Below are positions 42,535 to 55,044 of a DNA stretch of 64,000 bases, in pieces. Origin of the DNA: Ambrosia x helenae (Eukaryota > Streptophyta > Magnoliopsida > Asterales > Asteraceae); the NCBI GenBank assembly GCA_030844895.1, contig CM061224.1:27361992-27425991 (forward strand), written 5' to 3'. Positions within the stretch are counted from its first letter, which is position 1. Every line of letters starts with the position of its first letter. A program made the translations under genes and the position numbers. The notes under the pieces were generated by a model, which was given only the letters and a program-made list of their open reading frames with translations, was not told the DNA's origin and searched no databases.

Positions 42535-43100
42535 TGATGGGATTGGGTACTGAATACACCATTCCGCATACCCAAACCCGGCACAACATTGGCGCGCGGA
42601 AGGAAGCCATGCGCAGGATTTGGTCAAAGCTCATTAAATGCACAGTCAATAGTCAAAGGCCGGTCAAGGCGAATATCATGCATGGTCAATAGCCATGCAT
42701 GAATCACGTAACTACACCAGTTAAGGCGGTATTCGATTCCACTGTTCCCTTTAATTAAGCTTTCCATATATCACCTTATTAACATAATTAAGGGTGATGG
42801 AGACAACCTAACCACGGTTAGGACTTGGGTAATGGTGGCATACGGACTCTCCTATAAAAGGGATCACATCCCCAATAGGAGAGGACACTTTCTACTGACC
42901 TGGAGAGCTATCATACTAGATAGTATCCCCATTCACCCCGTTTTTGTCATAAACAACTACCTTGTGTAGTCGTCTCCACACCCGCACTTTCACTCTTATT
43001 TGCCGGTATCCCCAAGCCGTAGCTGTTAGTGAAGGATCAACCCTGTAGTAACTCATAATCTTATCATCCCTAATCGGTGGTGAGACTATTTGTTTCTTCA
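42535..43100 (+). repeat. Full Gypsy LTR (566 bp), shared by derivative 1 and the gag-pol unit
   Basis: Starts TGATGGGATTGG and ends TTGTTTCTTCA. A purine-rich GGACTGGGGGGACT precedes it (polypurine tract of derivative 1) and TTGGCGCCATCC follows it (primer-binding site of the gag-pol unit). It therefore serves as 3' LTR to the left and 5' LTR to the right. The TATA box TATAAAA is at 42853-42859. Confidence 0.93.
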
Positions 43101-43118
43101 TTGGCGCCATCCCTTACG
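43101..43118 (+). promoter_or_regulatory. Primer-binding site of the Gypsy element
   Basis: TTGGCGCCATCCCTTACG follows the LTR directly. Plant Tat/Ogre-type Gypsy elements often carry a TTGGCGCC start here. The pairing tRNA was not determined. Confidence 0.7.
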
Positions 43119-43146
43119 GTTACAACAATCTTTCAAACTAGCACGA

Positions 43147-44791
43147 TGGCTTTCTCAAAGGATGGAAACAACAACACTGATGTCGAGGCCACAGTCAACG
43201 AAGAAATTCAAGACGTAACACCCAACACATTACCAAAAATGTGGCCCAGAGGCAACAAGCCTCAACATTCCAATTCCACCCAACAAAAGGGGGAATAAAT
43301 GGAGGAAAAAAGGCACAAGACAACCTTTCTTCGGTTGACCCGGATGAATGGTTAGCCCAACAAAATTCAAAGACGATTGCTGAGTACCAGAAGATGGTAA
43401 TGAAACAAGCAAAACTCAAGACTCAGAAGGCGTTAAGTTTCGACTTGAGTGGGGATGATTCAGAATCCCCACGGAAGAACAACAGTGGTCGTCACGCAAA
43501 GGGACACCGTCAGGCGGTACGTGGTGGAGGCCGTGGTAGAAATACTCACGGCCAGGACCCCGTCAACCTGAACGGTGAACCAGACGGCTACGAATCTGAA
43601 GACGAAGTATATCACGATACAAGTAAGAAACAGCATTCCAAAACTGCTGCCAGTAGCTTGGCCCCTAAAGATGATGATCTGTACAAGCCATACAGACCAA
43701 AAACTTTCGCAGAACGTTCGAAGTTCTGCGCAAGGATCGCAGAGGCACCAATGCCGCAAGAATGCACGTTACCAAGTACTATCGGAAGATATGATGGCCT
43801 GCGTGATCCTGATGATCACCTGCATGCATTTGATTGCGCTGGTAGCTCCAAATTATGGCCAGTGCAAGCCTGGTGTCACCTATTTGTACAAACACTAACG
43901 GGAGCAGCTAGAGTTTGGTACGAGAGTTTGCCGGTTGGAAGTCTCGTTGACTTTGATGACTTAATAAGAAAGTTCAAAAACCATTTCTCTCATTTGCGCA
44001 AACATAAGAAGGACAAAGCACATATCCTCTTATGTTCGCGCAACGATAATGAGTCTTTGGAAGACTACATAGTCAGATACAACAAGGAAGCACTCCAACT
44101 GGGATGCGGAGAAGAGCTTACCCGCGCAGCCTTTATACACGGGGTAAGAAATGATGATCTGATGAGATGCTTAACCGGCAAAGACGGCGTGTCGGAAGCT
44201 TGGGATGAAGTAATTGAAGATGCCAAAGTTTACGCGTCTTCAGAACGCTCTTTCCAGCGCAACAAAAACACACAACAAGGCAACGGTCATCATGGACCAT
44301 CAAATAATAGAGGAAAGGGCAAGCAGTCCGTTTGGTCAAGAATCTCAGGCACGGCAGAGGAAGGAAAATACTCTTCCTCGCAGGATGCAAGAAACATGCT
44401 GAGCTCAAGAGGGTCCCGCGATCACAAGGGGCACTCAAAGAAGAATTATGATTGGACACCATTGTCCAAAACACCATCCGAGGTGTTAAAAACAGAGCAA
44501 ATCCAGTTTCCAAAGCCGCAAGAGCTTCGCAGTGACAGGAAAAATGTGGACAGATCAAAGTACTGTGAATACCACGAGGACCACGGTCACATGACGGACA
44601 ACTGTTATAGCTTGAAGATGGAAATCGAAAACGCAATCAAATCTGGTCAATTGACACATCTTGTTAAAAACATGAGAAGAAAGCAGAGGGACAACACAGA
44701 AACAGGAGAACCCTCCCAAAAGAAGATACGCAATCTCAATGCGCATCACGTCTATAGCACCTCCCGCAGCACGTGCAACATGATTCACTGA
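43147..44791 (+). pseudogene. Gypsy gag polyprotein, frameshift near its start
   Basis: An ATG at 43147 opens a frame that ends at 43298, and the main gag frame is open from about 43241 to TGA at 44789-44791 without a good ATG of its own. A one-base change around the A-run at 43234-43240 is the likely cause. The protein has the retrotransposon gag core (LWPVQAWCHLFVQTLTGAAR, VWYESLPVGS, FKNHFSHLRKHKKDKAHILL, ESLEDYIVRYNKEALQL). A CCHC-like finger follows (CEYHEDHGHMTDNC), preceded by a basic linker. Gag forms the cytoplasmic particle and binds element RNA. The stop is in frame with pol. Confidence 0.9.
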
Positions 44792-47167
44792 AACGCAAGT
44801 CAAAAGCGTACCTTCACAGAGGCGAAGAATGATTCCTGGAAAGAGGAACATGTGATTATGCCAAGGGTAAAAGGTGGAGCATGCTCCACAGCTCCATTAA
44901 TCATAACAGGGGTTGTTGGCCATTATCGAACACGATACATGTTCTTGGATAATGGCAGCAGCACTGATATCATGTACCAGCAGTGTTTTGACCAGCTGGA
45001 TGATGAGGACAAGAAGAGAATAGTACCAACAACGGAGCCGATATCCGGTTTCATCCCTGAATCCATTTACCCATTGGGCACGCTCACTTTATCGGTAACA
45101 CTTTCAGATGGGAAACACTCGCGCACCGAAACGTGCGACTTCACCGTGCTCCCCGTCAATTCTTCACATGACATCCTACTCGGACGAGAAGGATTGGCAA
45201 AGTTCAATTGTAATGCTTCTACGCCGCACCAGATGATGGGTTTTCCAACGCGAACAGGAGTCGCGTTTATCAGGGGAAACAAAACGTGTCATGCAACAGA
45301 AACATCAAGGCCTTCAAAACAAGCAAAACCAACTGTTCGGACCGAACCGGAAAAATGGGTTATTAACCCTCTATTCCCGGAACAAACAGTTATCATCGGC
45401 CATGCAATTTCTGACCCCATCCGCACTCACCTAAAACAACTGCTGACAAAGAATATGGACATTTTCGCATTCAAACCATCAGACATGGTCGGGGTTCCGC
45501 GACACATTGCGGAACACAGGCTTAATGTTTACAAGAATGCGGAACCTGTCGTTCAGAAGAAACGAAGCATGGGGCCAGAAAAAACAAAGGCGATGAACGA
45601 GCAAGTGGAGGAACTCTTGAAGGCCGGTATATTGCGCAAAAGCAAATACCAAACATGGGTAGCAAACCCGGTCATGGTGGGGAAGTCTAACGGCACATGG
45701 CGCATGTGCGTCGATTATAAAGATTTAAACAAGGCATGCCCAAAAGACTGTTACCCACTGCCCGAAATTGACCTAAAAGTCGACTCTTTGGCGCCATACA
45801 GATTCAAATGCTTCCTCGATGCTTACAAGGGCTATCACCAGATACAAATGGCCAAAGAGGATGAGGACAAAACCGCCTTCCGCACAAATATGGGTACCTT
45901 TTGTTACACTAAAATGCCGTTTGGGCTGAAAAACGCAGGGGCAACGTATCAAAGACTAATGGACACCGCTTTTGTCAAGCAAATCGGTGTAAACCTAGAA
46001 GTATATGTTGACGACCTGGTGATCAAAAGCAGAGAGGAGGATCAAATGTTACTTGACATACAGAAAACATTTGATCAGTTACGAAGTGTGCGGATGAAAC
46101 TCAACCCGGGGAAATGTTCCTTCGGGATGGAGGAAGGAAAGTTTCTCGGCGTGGTGGTAACAAAAGATGGATTCCGTCCAAATCCAGAGAAAGTTCAAGC
46201 AATTGAGCGGATGCCATCACCATCCTCAATCAAGGAGGTTCAAACGCTAATGGGACGACTCGTAGCTTTGAACAGGTTCCTGTCAAACTACGCGTCCAAA
46301 TCTTTTCCTTTCGTGGACACACTGAAAAATTGTTTAAAGAAGTCCAACTTCAGCTGGACGAAAGAAGCAAAAACCGCATTCCAAGACATGAAGACGTGTT
46401 TGGGCAACTTGCCAACACTCACAGCTCCGCTACCAAAGGAACCACTTACCTTATACCTGTCCGTGACAGACAAGGCAATCGGGGCAGTTCTCATGGTTGA
46501 CCGGAAAGGGGTTCAAACCCCAATCTATTATGTCAGCCGCATGCTTCTAGATGCGGAAACACGCTATTCGACAATGGAAAAGCTGGTCCTGGCATTAATT
46601 CATGCGTCGAGAAGGTTGCGGAGATATTTTCAAGGACACCCAATCAACGTCCTCACAGATTTCCGCATCAATGATATCTTGCGCAAACCAGAACTCTCCG
46701 GGCGTTTGGCAAAGTGGGCAATAGAATTGGGCGAGCACTCAATTTCGTATAAAACAAGACCTTCCTTCAAAGGACAAGTTCTCGCAGACTTCATAACAGA
46801 AGTCCCAGCAGATAAAGTTGAAGAGTGCATCAATGAAACGTCATCCAATTCAATCACGCCCGATGAAACCCAAATATGGAAGTTATACACAGATGGAGCC
46901 TGTAATGACGAAGGCGCTGGCGCAGGCCTACGTTTAATAACACCGGAGGGAAAAGAGTACACATATGCAATACGGCTCGAGTTCCAAACAACAAACAATG
47001 AGGCAGAGTATGAAGCTCTGATTGCTGGCCTGCGGATCGCCAAAAAGATGGGCGCGCAACACATTGAGGCGCATGTTGATTCAATTCTAGTCGCCAATCA
47101 TATTGATGGCACGTATGAAGCAAGGGAACCGACCATGACCTATACTTGCAACATACCAAAGAGCTAA
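44792..47167 (+). pseudogene. Gypsy pol: protease, reverse transcriptase and two RNase H domains
   Basis: In the same frame as gag, separated only by the TGA at 44789. The order is an aspartic protease region (FLDNGSSTDIMY), reverse transcriptase (MCVDYKDLNKACPKDCYPLP, FLDAYKGYHQI, catalytic YVDDLV at about 46005-46022), the Gypsy RNase H (YSTMEKLVLALIHASRRLRR), then a second archaeal-type RNase H (KLYTDGACNDEGAGAGL, NNEAEYEALIAGL). Two RNase H domains are characteristic of the Tat lineage. The frame ends at 47165-47167 inside the second RNase H, and the rest continues in another frame, so there is a frameshift near 47150. Confidence 0.92.
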
Positions 47168-48585
47168 TGAATGATTTACCTTACTGCAAAGTTATCCATG
47201 TCCGCAGAAGCGAGAACAAGCCAGCGGACGCTTTGAGCAAAATGGCATCAACTGCATTCGACCACATGGCAAAAGACATCCGGGTTGAGACACTAGCCAA
47301 ACCGTCTGTTCCGTCAAAACAGGTGAATGTGGTCCAAACAGGAAAAGAATCCTGGATCACCCCAATAATGGCCTTCTTAACCAAGGGTGTTCTCCCGGCC
47401 GACAAAGCGGAAGCAAGAAAGCTGCAACACAAATCCTTGCATTATGAAGTAAATAATGGCATCTTATATCGACGGTCCTATCTTGGACCCTTACTCGGAT
47501 GCGTCGATTCCGCAGAAGCAACATACCTGATTAAAGACATTCACGAGGGTACATGCGGACTGCATGCAGGACCCCGCATGGTCGTGGCTAAGCTTATGAA
47601 TGCTGGATACTTTTGGCCTGGAATACACCTTGACGCAGTTAAAGAATTGCGGAAATGTGACGCATGCCAAAGACATGCACCCGGAACACTCAGGCCAAAA
47701 AATAACTTGGTACCGGTCACCGCAGCATGGCCATTTCAGAAATGGGCCATCGATCTAGTGGGACCCTTTCCCACCGCGCCAGGCAATGTCAAATACCTAC
47801 TAGCCGCCATCGACTATTTCACCAAATGGGTAGAAGCAAAGACATTAGCCACAATCGATGGGCGCAACATCAAGAAATTCATATGGGAGTTCATCATTTG
47901 CAGATTTGGACTACCCATGGAGATTGTAAGCGACAACGGAACGCAATTTGCGGATCAGCACTTACAAGAATGGCTTCACTCCATGAAGATCAAACAAATC
48001 TTCACTTCTGTGGCGCACCCCCAGGGCAACGGTCAGGTTGAACGCGCAAACAGAAGTATTGTGGAAGGAATCAAAACACGCTTGGGGACAAAGCGCAGCG
48101 GTTGGGTAGACGAATTACCACATGTTCTTTGGGCCCACCGTACACTTCCTAAGACAAGTAATGGGGAGACACCATTCAGCCTAACCTACGGAACTGAAGC
48201 GGTTATCCCAACGGAAGTTTCAAATCCTTCCCCAAGAATTTTGCTTGCGCAAACAATTGACAACGACAAAGAGTTGCGTATGAATCTAGATTTCCTAGAC
48301 GAGCGGAGAGATTCGGCTTGTGTCCGAGAAGCCGCATACAAGAGACAGTTAGAGAAATATTATAATGCGCGGGTCAAAGTACAAACTTTCCGCGTCGGTG
48401 ACTTTGTCTTCCGCAACAATGAAGCCTCAAATGCGGAAAAACCAGGGAAGTTGGCCCCAACTTGGGAAGGGCCTTACAAAATTCAAGAAGTATTGGGAAA
48501 AGGGGCATATGCCTTAGAGCGATTAGATGGTTCACCAATTCCACGCACCTGGAACGCAGCTCAGTTACGTATATGCTACATGTAA
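47146..48585 (+). pseudogene. Gypsy pol: RNase H tail and integrase
   Basis: The region continues from the frameshift (VRRSENKPADALSKMAS). It holds an integrase zinc-binding region (H and C residues in HEGTCGLHAG and RKCDACQRHA) and the DDE core: Asp in WAIDLVGPFP, Asp in VSDNGTQFAD, Glu in QGNGQVERANRS. The C-terminal part (VGDFVFRNNEA, LAPTWEGPYKIQEVLGKGAY) has no chromodomain, as expected for Tat. It runs 479 codons without lesions. It has no start codon of its own; it would be made only as part of pol. Confidence 0.92.
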
Positions 48586-48835
48586 CATGCTACAATAATT
48601 TTGTAATAAGGAATTGATTTCCAAAGTTCATTTACATTACAAAAAGCATTTTTATACAAACTGGTGGTCAGCAAATACAGATTACATACCAAAATCATAG
48701 ATGATTATCACATACACCAAACAGGGGGGAACTACAAAACATACAAACTAAAACCCCATGACACAGTGATCCAACAATCACTCAAAAAGAAACAACTTTA
48801 TACATAAAGACTCCTATATAGGATATATATATATC
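48586..48835. other. Spacer between pol and the antisense genes
   Basis: AT-rich and without a gene. It must contain the polyadenylation signals of the converging antisense genes. Confidence 0.5.
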
Positions 48836-49111
48836 CTAACCCCTAACCTTCTTGGTAGTCTTCTTCTTCACATCTCCCAGCTCAGACAGCTTCTTCATCT
48901 TCAAGGGCTTTCCATCAATGGTACCCTGATCATCTAAATAATCAGGACGCATGTCCTCCTGTGATAGCAGAAATGAACAATGTTCTGCCAAACGATCAAG
49001 AGCTTCGGTGGAAGAACAATCATGATCAGGATAATAGGACAATCGGATGATACCCTGCACCGCTGAAATCTCCTTGGCACTAAGAACATTTCTTGAAGTG
49101 TTGGACGCCAT
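48836..49111 (-). CDS. Small antisense ORF of the Gypsy element, unknown function (91 aa)
   Basis: ATG at 49111, stop at 48836. The product is soluble, acidic in the middle and basic at the end (KKKTTKKVRG). Visible features are the SYYPDHDCSSTEALDRLAEHC segment and no membrane helix. It sits 250 bp past the integrase stop, antisense to it, and downstream of the larger antisense gene. I do not recognise the family. An uninterrupted ATG frame in an otherwise damaged region suggests it may be real, but length alone does not prove it. Confidence 0.45.
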   Translation of the reverse strand: MASNTSRNVLSAKEISAVQGIIRLSYYPDHDCSSTEALDRLAEHCSFLLSQEDMRPDYLDDQGTIDGKPLKMKKLSELGDVKKKTTKKVRG

Positions 49112-49468
49112 TTTTTCAGAAAAAAATGGTGAAATTTTTTTAAGTATAAACTGTTATGAAAGATGCACTTACTATATATAGAGGAGAGAGGTTACAACCA
49201 TTAATTACCATTAATGGTAACCACTCAATTACCCTAGGGAAGACTGACAGGCACTCTGCCACCGCCGTCACAACAGTCACGTCAAGGGCAGACTGACAGT
49301 CACCTGCGTCAGATGCATATAAGATGACATCACCCAATGATTACCATGCATACGTGGAAAATAAAAATAAAAAGAGTTACACTGTTCAGCATACACGAAA
49401 ATTAAAGTGTTCAAGACAAGACATGCAACCATGGTGCACCAATAATGTTCATCATACATAAAAAAAAA
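49112..49468. other. Spacer between the two antisense genes
   Basis: Short unsupported ORFs only. The region probably holds the terminator of the larger antisense gene and the promoter of the small one. Confidence 0.4.
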
Positions 49469-52392
49469 CTAAAGGTTCAAATATTGGGAGATATCATCAC
49501 TCCCAGCGCCCTCTGCGCGTTTCCCTTCAGCAGCGGAGGATGTTCCTGCTTCAGCATCAGTGGCCACAGTTTTAACCTTCTCTTCCATCTGTGCTCTCTC
49601 AGCAAGCTCCGCACCAAGGCGATCAGACTTGATAAAATAATTGCGCAGCTCCCCAGCAGGATCATCAGTCTTCGCGCAGGCTTCTAACAAGTCAAAGACT
49701 TCGAATTTTAGATGCTCGTAATCATCATAGGCTTTGAGCAGCTCATCATCGTATGCTTCATTCTCATATGGTCCGGATTCTTTTTCCTAGCCCTCAGCAT
49801 GGTGACAAAAGCCTTCGGAGAAACCAATCTTGATGCCTTGCTTCACGGAAGAACTGGAGATGCGCGCAATCACTTCTGTCAGCGCAGGATCGTTCCAAAC
49901 ACGCTTGAATACCTGCGCAGAATAAGATAGCATATAAAACAAAATTCAAAAGCAAATAGGAAGAATACAAAAGGAAAATTTTATGACTTACCCCAGCAAC
50001 TCCATCGCCCATTAACCAGACAATCCTCTCGTTGGCAGCAACGGCCAGGTCAGTGGCTTGCTGGAACAAAGCCTGCACCTTGTCTAACTCCACTTTTGCC
50101 TGCGTACATGAGGATTCCGTCAAGGCTTTCTCTTTCTGGATCTGGGCATTCTCCAAAGTCAGTGCCTTCATCTTGGTTTCCACATCAGACAAAGAAGAAG
50201 TTGCGCGAATAAGCTCATCATGCTAAGAGTTATATTTTTGAATGACATCAGCAAGTTCAGTTTGCTTCCCTTCAAACGCTGCTCGGGTCTGCTCCACATC
50301 TTTCTTCAAATTAGTATTCTCAAGTTTCAATTCTTTAATGGAGGACCGCAGTTGTTCAGTCTCAAGGTTCGTCCTCTTGCAAGCTACTAACCAAGCATGA
50401 GAAGCATCAGCCTTCTCCTTCTTCACTCTCTCCAACTCTTCAACAGCGTCACGAGCAATTTTTTGATGATGCTCAATCTCAGCACGAACGTCATGACGAG
50501 CGCGCTGGAACTCTTCCTCCCGCCTCAACAGCGCAGCTTCAGAATCCTTCAAATTCTGGTAATCCCTTTGAAACTCATTCTCACACCTGATAAGGGAACC
50601 AAGACCGCTGACACCAAGAGAGAGATTCATGGCCATGTCAATGAATAGAGAGCGGTGGTCAACACTATCCTGATAATCACGCTCCGCAGGAGGAACGGAC
50701 ATCATGACAAACTCTTGCGCATCAAGCGCATTTGAAAAGCGAGTAGTGTCCAGGATATCCCAGCGCGGCTGATACGGTCTAGAAGAATCAGCTGGGCGCG
50801 AGGAAAACGTTCTCCGCCGATGACCAGAGTTACCACCAACACTGGCGGAAGTGTCAGTATAGAAAATGGTAGAATCAACCACTGTGCGCTGGAAGTTGGA
50901 TGGATTCTCAGTTACAACTTCATCTTTCTTCCCACTGTCAAGCGCTGCTTCAAATCCTTGTGACGGGCTCGGCTCATGTGCTTGCTCCGTCAAATCAAGA
51001 CAACCTGTCTCCAAATTTGGTGTTACAGATTCATCCACTCGCTTACCGACATCCTTCTCAACATCAGTCAACAACTCATCTTGGGCAGGTTCTTCCTGCG
51101 GCATGACATCCTTCTCCACCTCAATAACCAGATCCTCCGGGATGGGCGTAGGTTGAGACAACAAGTTTTCATCAACTATTGTTTCAGCAGTAACCGACAT
51201 CACTTGCGCGGTCCCGTCAGTTGGCTGAGCAGATGAAGATACTTCCTTCAACAACACGGAGGAATGCTTCTTCCGAGATTCTGCAAAAGGATGTTGCCCT
51301 ACATAAAATGCTGCTCACAGTATTTTAACACATTTATCACAACCGTGGTAAAAAGAGAAGAAAAACATGTGTACCAGATAAATGCCTCAGAGTCTTCATA
51401 GGCAAGTTCTCGCGCACAGGCGGAGGTTTCACAGGGATCTCCAGCTTGTCCGTGGACGGCCACGTCAATGGCTTGAATACATTTACCGGAACCGCGGGAA
51501 TAGATTCCGGTGAAGTAACATCCAGACTCCCAACTGAGTATTGTGGAACTTGCACTTGTTTCTGATTCAGCTCGGTAATTCTCTGCTGATATAAATCCTC
51601 AGCAACACCACCCGACTGTCGGATGGGAGAAGAACGCCTGGCGCGCTTATGCTCCAGTTCCGTGTCAGACTCAGTCAAGTCTTCATCAACTTCTTCAACA
51701 ATGATAGGCGCGGCGGGTGGTTTGGTCCTCTTGCCAGCCACAACGCGCTTCCTCGAAGTACTTGTGCCTGGCGCGGTAACCACATCTGTATCAAGTTAAA
51801 ATATGCGTAAGAAATGAGTTACGAAGTTACAAAGACTAACCAAAGGACTCCTTGCGCTCCGAAGTAACTTCCTCAACATCGTTCTTAGCTTTCCTGCGGA
51901 GTTGTATACCCGCACCTAACACGAAGAACGCGCTGAATCTGTACGCAGAATGCGTACCAAGTGCGCTTCCTTCGCATACATAAAAGAAAAAATAATCATA
52001 AACAACACACGGATAAGAGACCACAAACCTGTCCGAACATACTGCTTTGGAGGATCTACAAGGTTGGGATGCAAAAAATTCCCACTGGTTCTCTCAGACA
52101 AGTGCGGCACACCGGCAACAACCGGAGTATACAACACCTTTGCCTCACCACGCTTAGCAAACAATTGGAATAGGGAGACATCTGGATGAATAAAGAAACG
52201 TGTGAGCAATAACACAAAGCGAGCCTATAAGACAAAATAACAAACATAACTTCAATACCTTTTGGAGGATTCGGGTCTTGAACCTCAGGGCAGATAAGGC
52301 TAATTCCCAACAAATTCAAAACACTCTCAGGACATTCATCCATCATCAGGGGAGTAGCATGATCACAGAGTGTTTTGTACCAATCCTGATCT
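49469..52392 (-). pseudogene. Large antisense gene of the Gypsy element (exon 1 fragment plus downstream exons)
   Basis: Minus-strand gene cut at 52392 by the duplicated block, with only the last 130 bases of exon 1 present. Exon 2 (about 52172-52035) has acceptor TTCATCCAG and encodes VSLFQLFAKRGEAKVLYTPV. Exons at about 51783-51371 (acceptor TTGATACAG) and about 51297-49990 follow; the second encodes an acidic region then a long coiled coil (ALLRREEEFQRARHDV, KELKLENTNLKKDVEQTRAAFE). A last exon ends with the stop at 49469. Two in-frame TAG codons (about 50223 and 49787) break it. The exon 1 domain is gypsy-type transposase-like and the rest resembles the long hydrophilic tail of that family. 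Function is unknown; antisense genes 3' of pol are known in Tat-lineage plant elements. Confidence 0.7.
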
Positions 52393-53009
52393 TTTACTAA
52401 TTGCACTCCCTTCTAAAAAAAACAGATTAAAAGTTATCAAATTCTAGCATTCTACTTAAAAAAAATCATTTTAGTAACTCATCTTCTTTGTGTAATCAAC
52501 CATTTTTAAGTTACGCACCCCATGAACATCATCTTCATCACATAATTGAAGCATCACTATCCCATGAATCTCGTCATCATCTCAGTGGTACAAAACCCTA
52601 TCTGAAATATTGTTAGTTTTAATCTTTATGATTTAATTACTATAGTTTGAGACAAACTTAGATCATGATAGAAGAGAAAATTCTATAAAAAAATATAAGG
52701 TTTAATTATGCTCATTTTTGTAATGCCGCTTTAAATCTACAAAACTGCCTATGCAATGTATTTTGTTCAAACAGTCAATTAATCGAGATTCATTAATTTT
52801 TGTGATGATGGATAATACTAGCTAAGAATAACATTGGTTTAATCCCTAGTGATATCAGGATGTTCAAGTATTTGGTATGTGTAATATGCTAAAATGAAAA
52901 TCAACCGTTGTGACATTTTCAAATTCCAATAATGCATGGATTTGTTATTCAGTTAGTGGAACTAGTTTGTTAATGTCTGCATGCTGCTGAAATAAACTGA
53001 TTTTTTTTA

Positions 53010-53142
53010 CAACAGTCTGGTGGTAGGCGGCGGTGGTGATGGACAGTGGTGGGTGGTGGTGGTGGACCATGGTGGTGGATGGTAGTGGTGGATGGTGGTG
53101 GTGGACGGTGGTAGGTGGTAGGTGGTAGGTGGTGGTGGACCG
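53010..53142. repeat. G-rich minisatellite, left part in copy 2
   Basis: The same array as at 39213-39320, expanded by three GTAGGTG-type units. Confidence 0.92.
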
Positions 53143-54580
53143 TAGGGGTGAGCAAAGTACAAGAACCGACTCGACCCGATCATTACCCGACCCGACCCAA
53201 AACCTGAACACCCTATAAAATCAGAACCGAGACATGGAACCTTATTACGGGTCGGTCTTCGGTCCTTAGAAGTCGGTTCCAGTCGGTCCAAATAGGAAAA
53301 CCCGAACCGAAATTATGTTTAAAAGCTGTTGAAGCTGCAAAGGGACTAGCTTATTTTTATGACATGCAAGTTCACAATCAGTCTATCACGCATCTAATCT
53401 TAGAGAATATACATAAACTCTTTCAAAACACCGAGTGATACAAAGTTTAAGGTTCACGAGAAACTAATTTAGCAACTTCAATGTTCACCGGACAAATAAT
53501 CAGTTTCATGCTAAACTCAAATATCAAACAGTAGATTATAGATTTTTATATGAACGACCACTAAACAAATGAACGACCACTAAATCTGAATTATATCTAG
53601 TAACGACCACTACTAAATCTGAATTTTATCTAATAAACGACCACTAAACAAATGAACGACCACTAACTCGTTGGTGGCTTAACTAGTCTAAAATATACTG
53701 CAGCAAAAAAAAAAAATATTAACTGCAGCAAATTTAAATATACTGCAACAAAAAATATATATTAACTACAGCAAAAACATCGCAGCTAACATATTGACCC
53801 ATTACATAATAATGCAGTAGCCTTTTAAATATGCTATAGCAAATTTCGACCATGCGTGACCCAACCCATGTTGACCAATCACAGAATACTGCAGCACCTA
53901 TCTATTTTGCCAACACCAGTGTACCAGCAAACGTTTCCAGAGATTTATAAGACAAAAAAGGGCAGAATACTGGAGCACCTATCTAAGCATGCATACCCAA
54001 CAACAAGATAGATAATCAATTTTGTGTCACAAGGACCCTAATCATCTCCTTTGCTTTTTAGCTTTAACTGTTGATCAAAAGCATTATTGGGATCTCATTG
54101 TTACCTGCTTAAATATCATAAAAGTCTTGAACCACAATTTTAAACTTATAAATTTTCTAATAAATTAGCAAAAAAATGTTATTTATTTACATGGTTTTGC
54201 CACAGGGATACAATGCCTCAGTTAAGTTACTTAAAGTAACTTACTTTAAAGCCTGGACGTACATAAGTGCGATCCGATGTTGACTATAAAAAAAACAAAT
54301 GAACGACCACTAAATCTGAATTATATAGCTGTACAATTGTAATTTAGGCCCAAGATTTGCCGCCTAATATAATGCAGTTAGTTATTTTATTAGAGTACTT
54401 CGGTCCGTCGGTTTTTCCTCGATTTTTACGTATTCTTGGACCGACCCGACCCGAGAACCGGCTCGAGTTATATTTCTGGACCGACTAAAGAACCTAAAAC
54501 ACATACCCGGGTCGGTTTTGGTGGAATTTCGGTTCGGTCCTCGGGTTTTTTTTGGTCCGGACCAATTTTGCTCACCCCTA
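53143..54580. mobile_element. Non-autonomous hAT element, 1438 bp, copy 2
   Basis: Same element, ends and target duplication (GTGGACCG at 53135-53142 and 54581-54588) as at 39321-40761. It was copied with the block rather than inserted twice. Confidence 0.95.
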
Positions 54581-55044
54581 GTGGACCGTGGTGGTGGTGG
54601 ATCGTGGTTGGTGGTTGATGGGATTGGGTACTGAATACACCATTCCGCATACCCAAACCCGGCACAACATTGGCGCGCGGAAGGAAGCCATGCGCATGAT
54701 TTGGTCAAAGCTCATTAAATGCACAGTCAATAGTCAAAGGCCGGTCAAGGCGAATATCATGCATGGTCAATAGCCATGCATGAATCACGTAACTACACCA
54801 GTTAAGGCGGTATTCGATTCCACTGTTCCCTTTAATTAAGCTTTCCATATATCACCTTATTAACATAATTAAGGGTGATGGAGACAACCTAACCACGGTT
54901 AGGAATTGGGTAATGGTGGCATACGGACTCTCCTATAAAAGGGATCACATCCCCAATAGGGAGACATTTGGATGAATAAAGAAACGTGTGAGCAATAACA
55001 CAAAGCGAGCCTATAAGACAAAATAACAAACATAACTTCAATAC

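Larger units (their letters stand above)
38591..43100. repeat. Large duplication, copy 1 (4.5 kb)
   Basis: Matches 52393-56919 nearly base for base. It begins TTTACTAATTGCACTCCCTT and ends at the last base of the LTR. Inside are unique-looking DNA, the G-rich minisatellite, a hAT element, a truncated LTR, the antisense-ORF exon 1 region and a full LTR. Differences seen are scattered substitutions and small indels, including three extra GTAGGTG-type units in copy 2. Confidence 0.95.
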
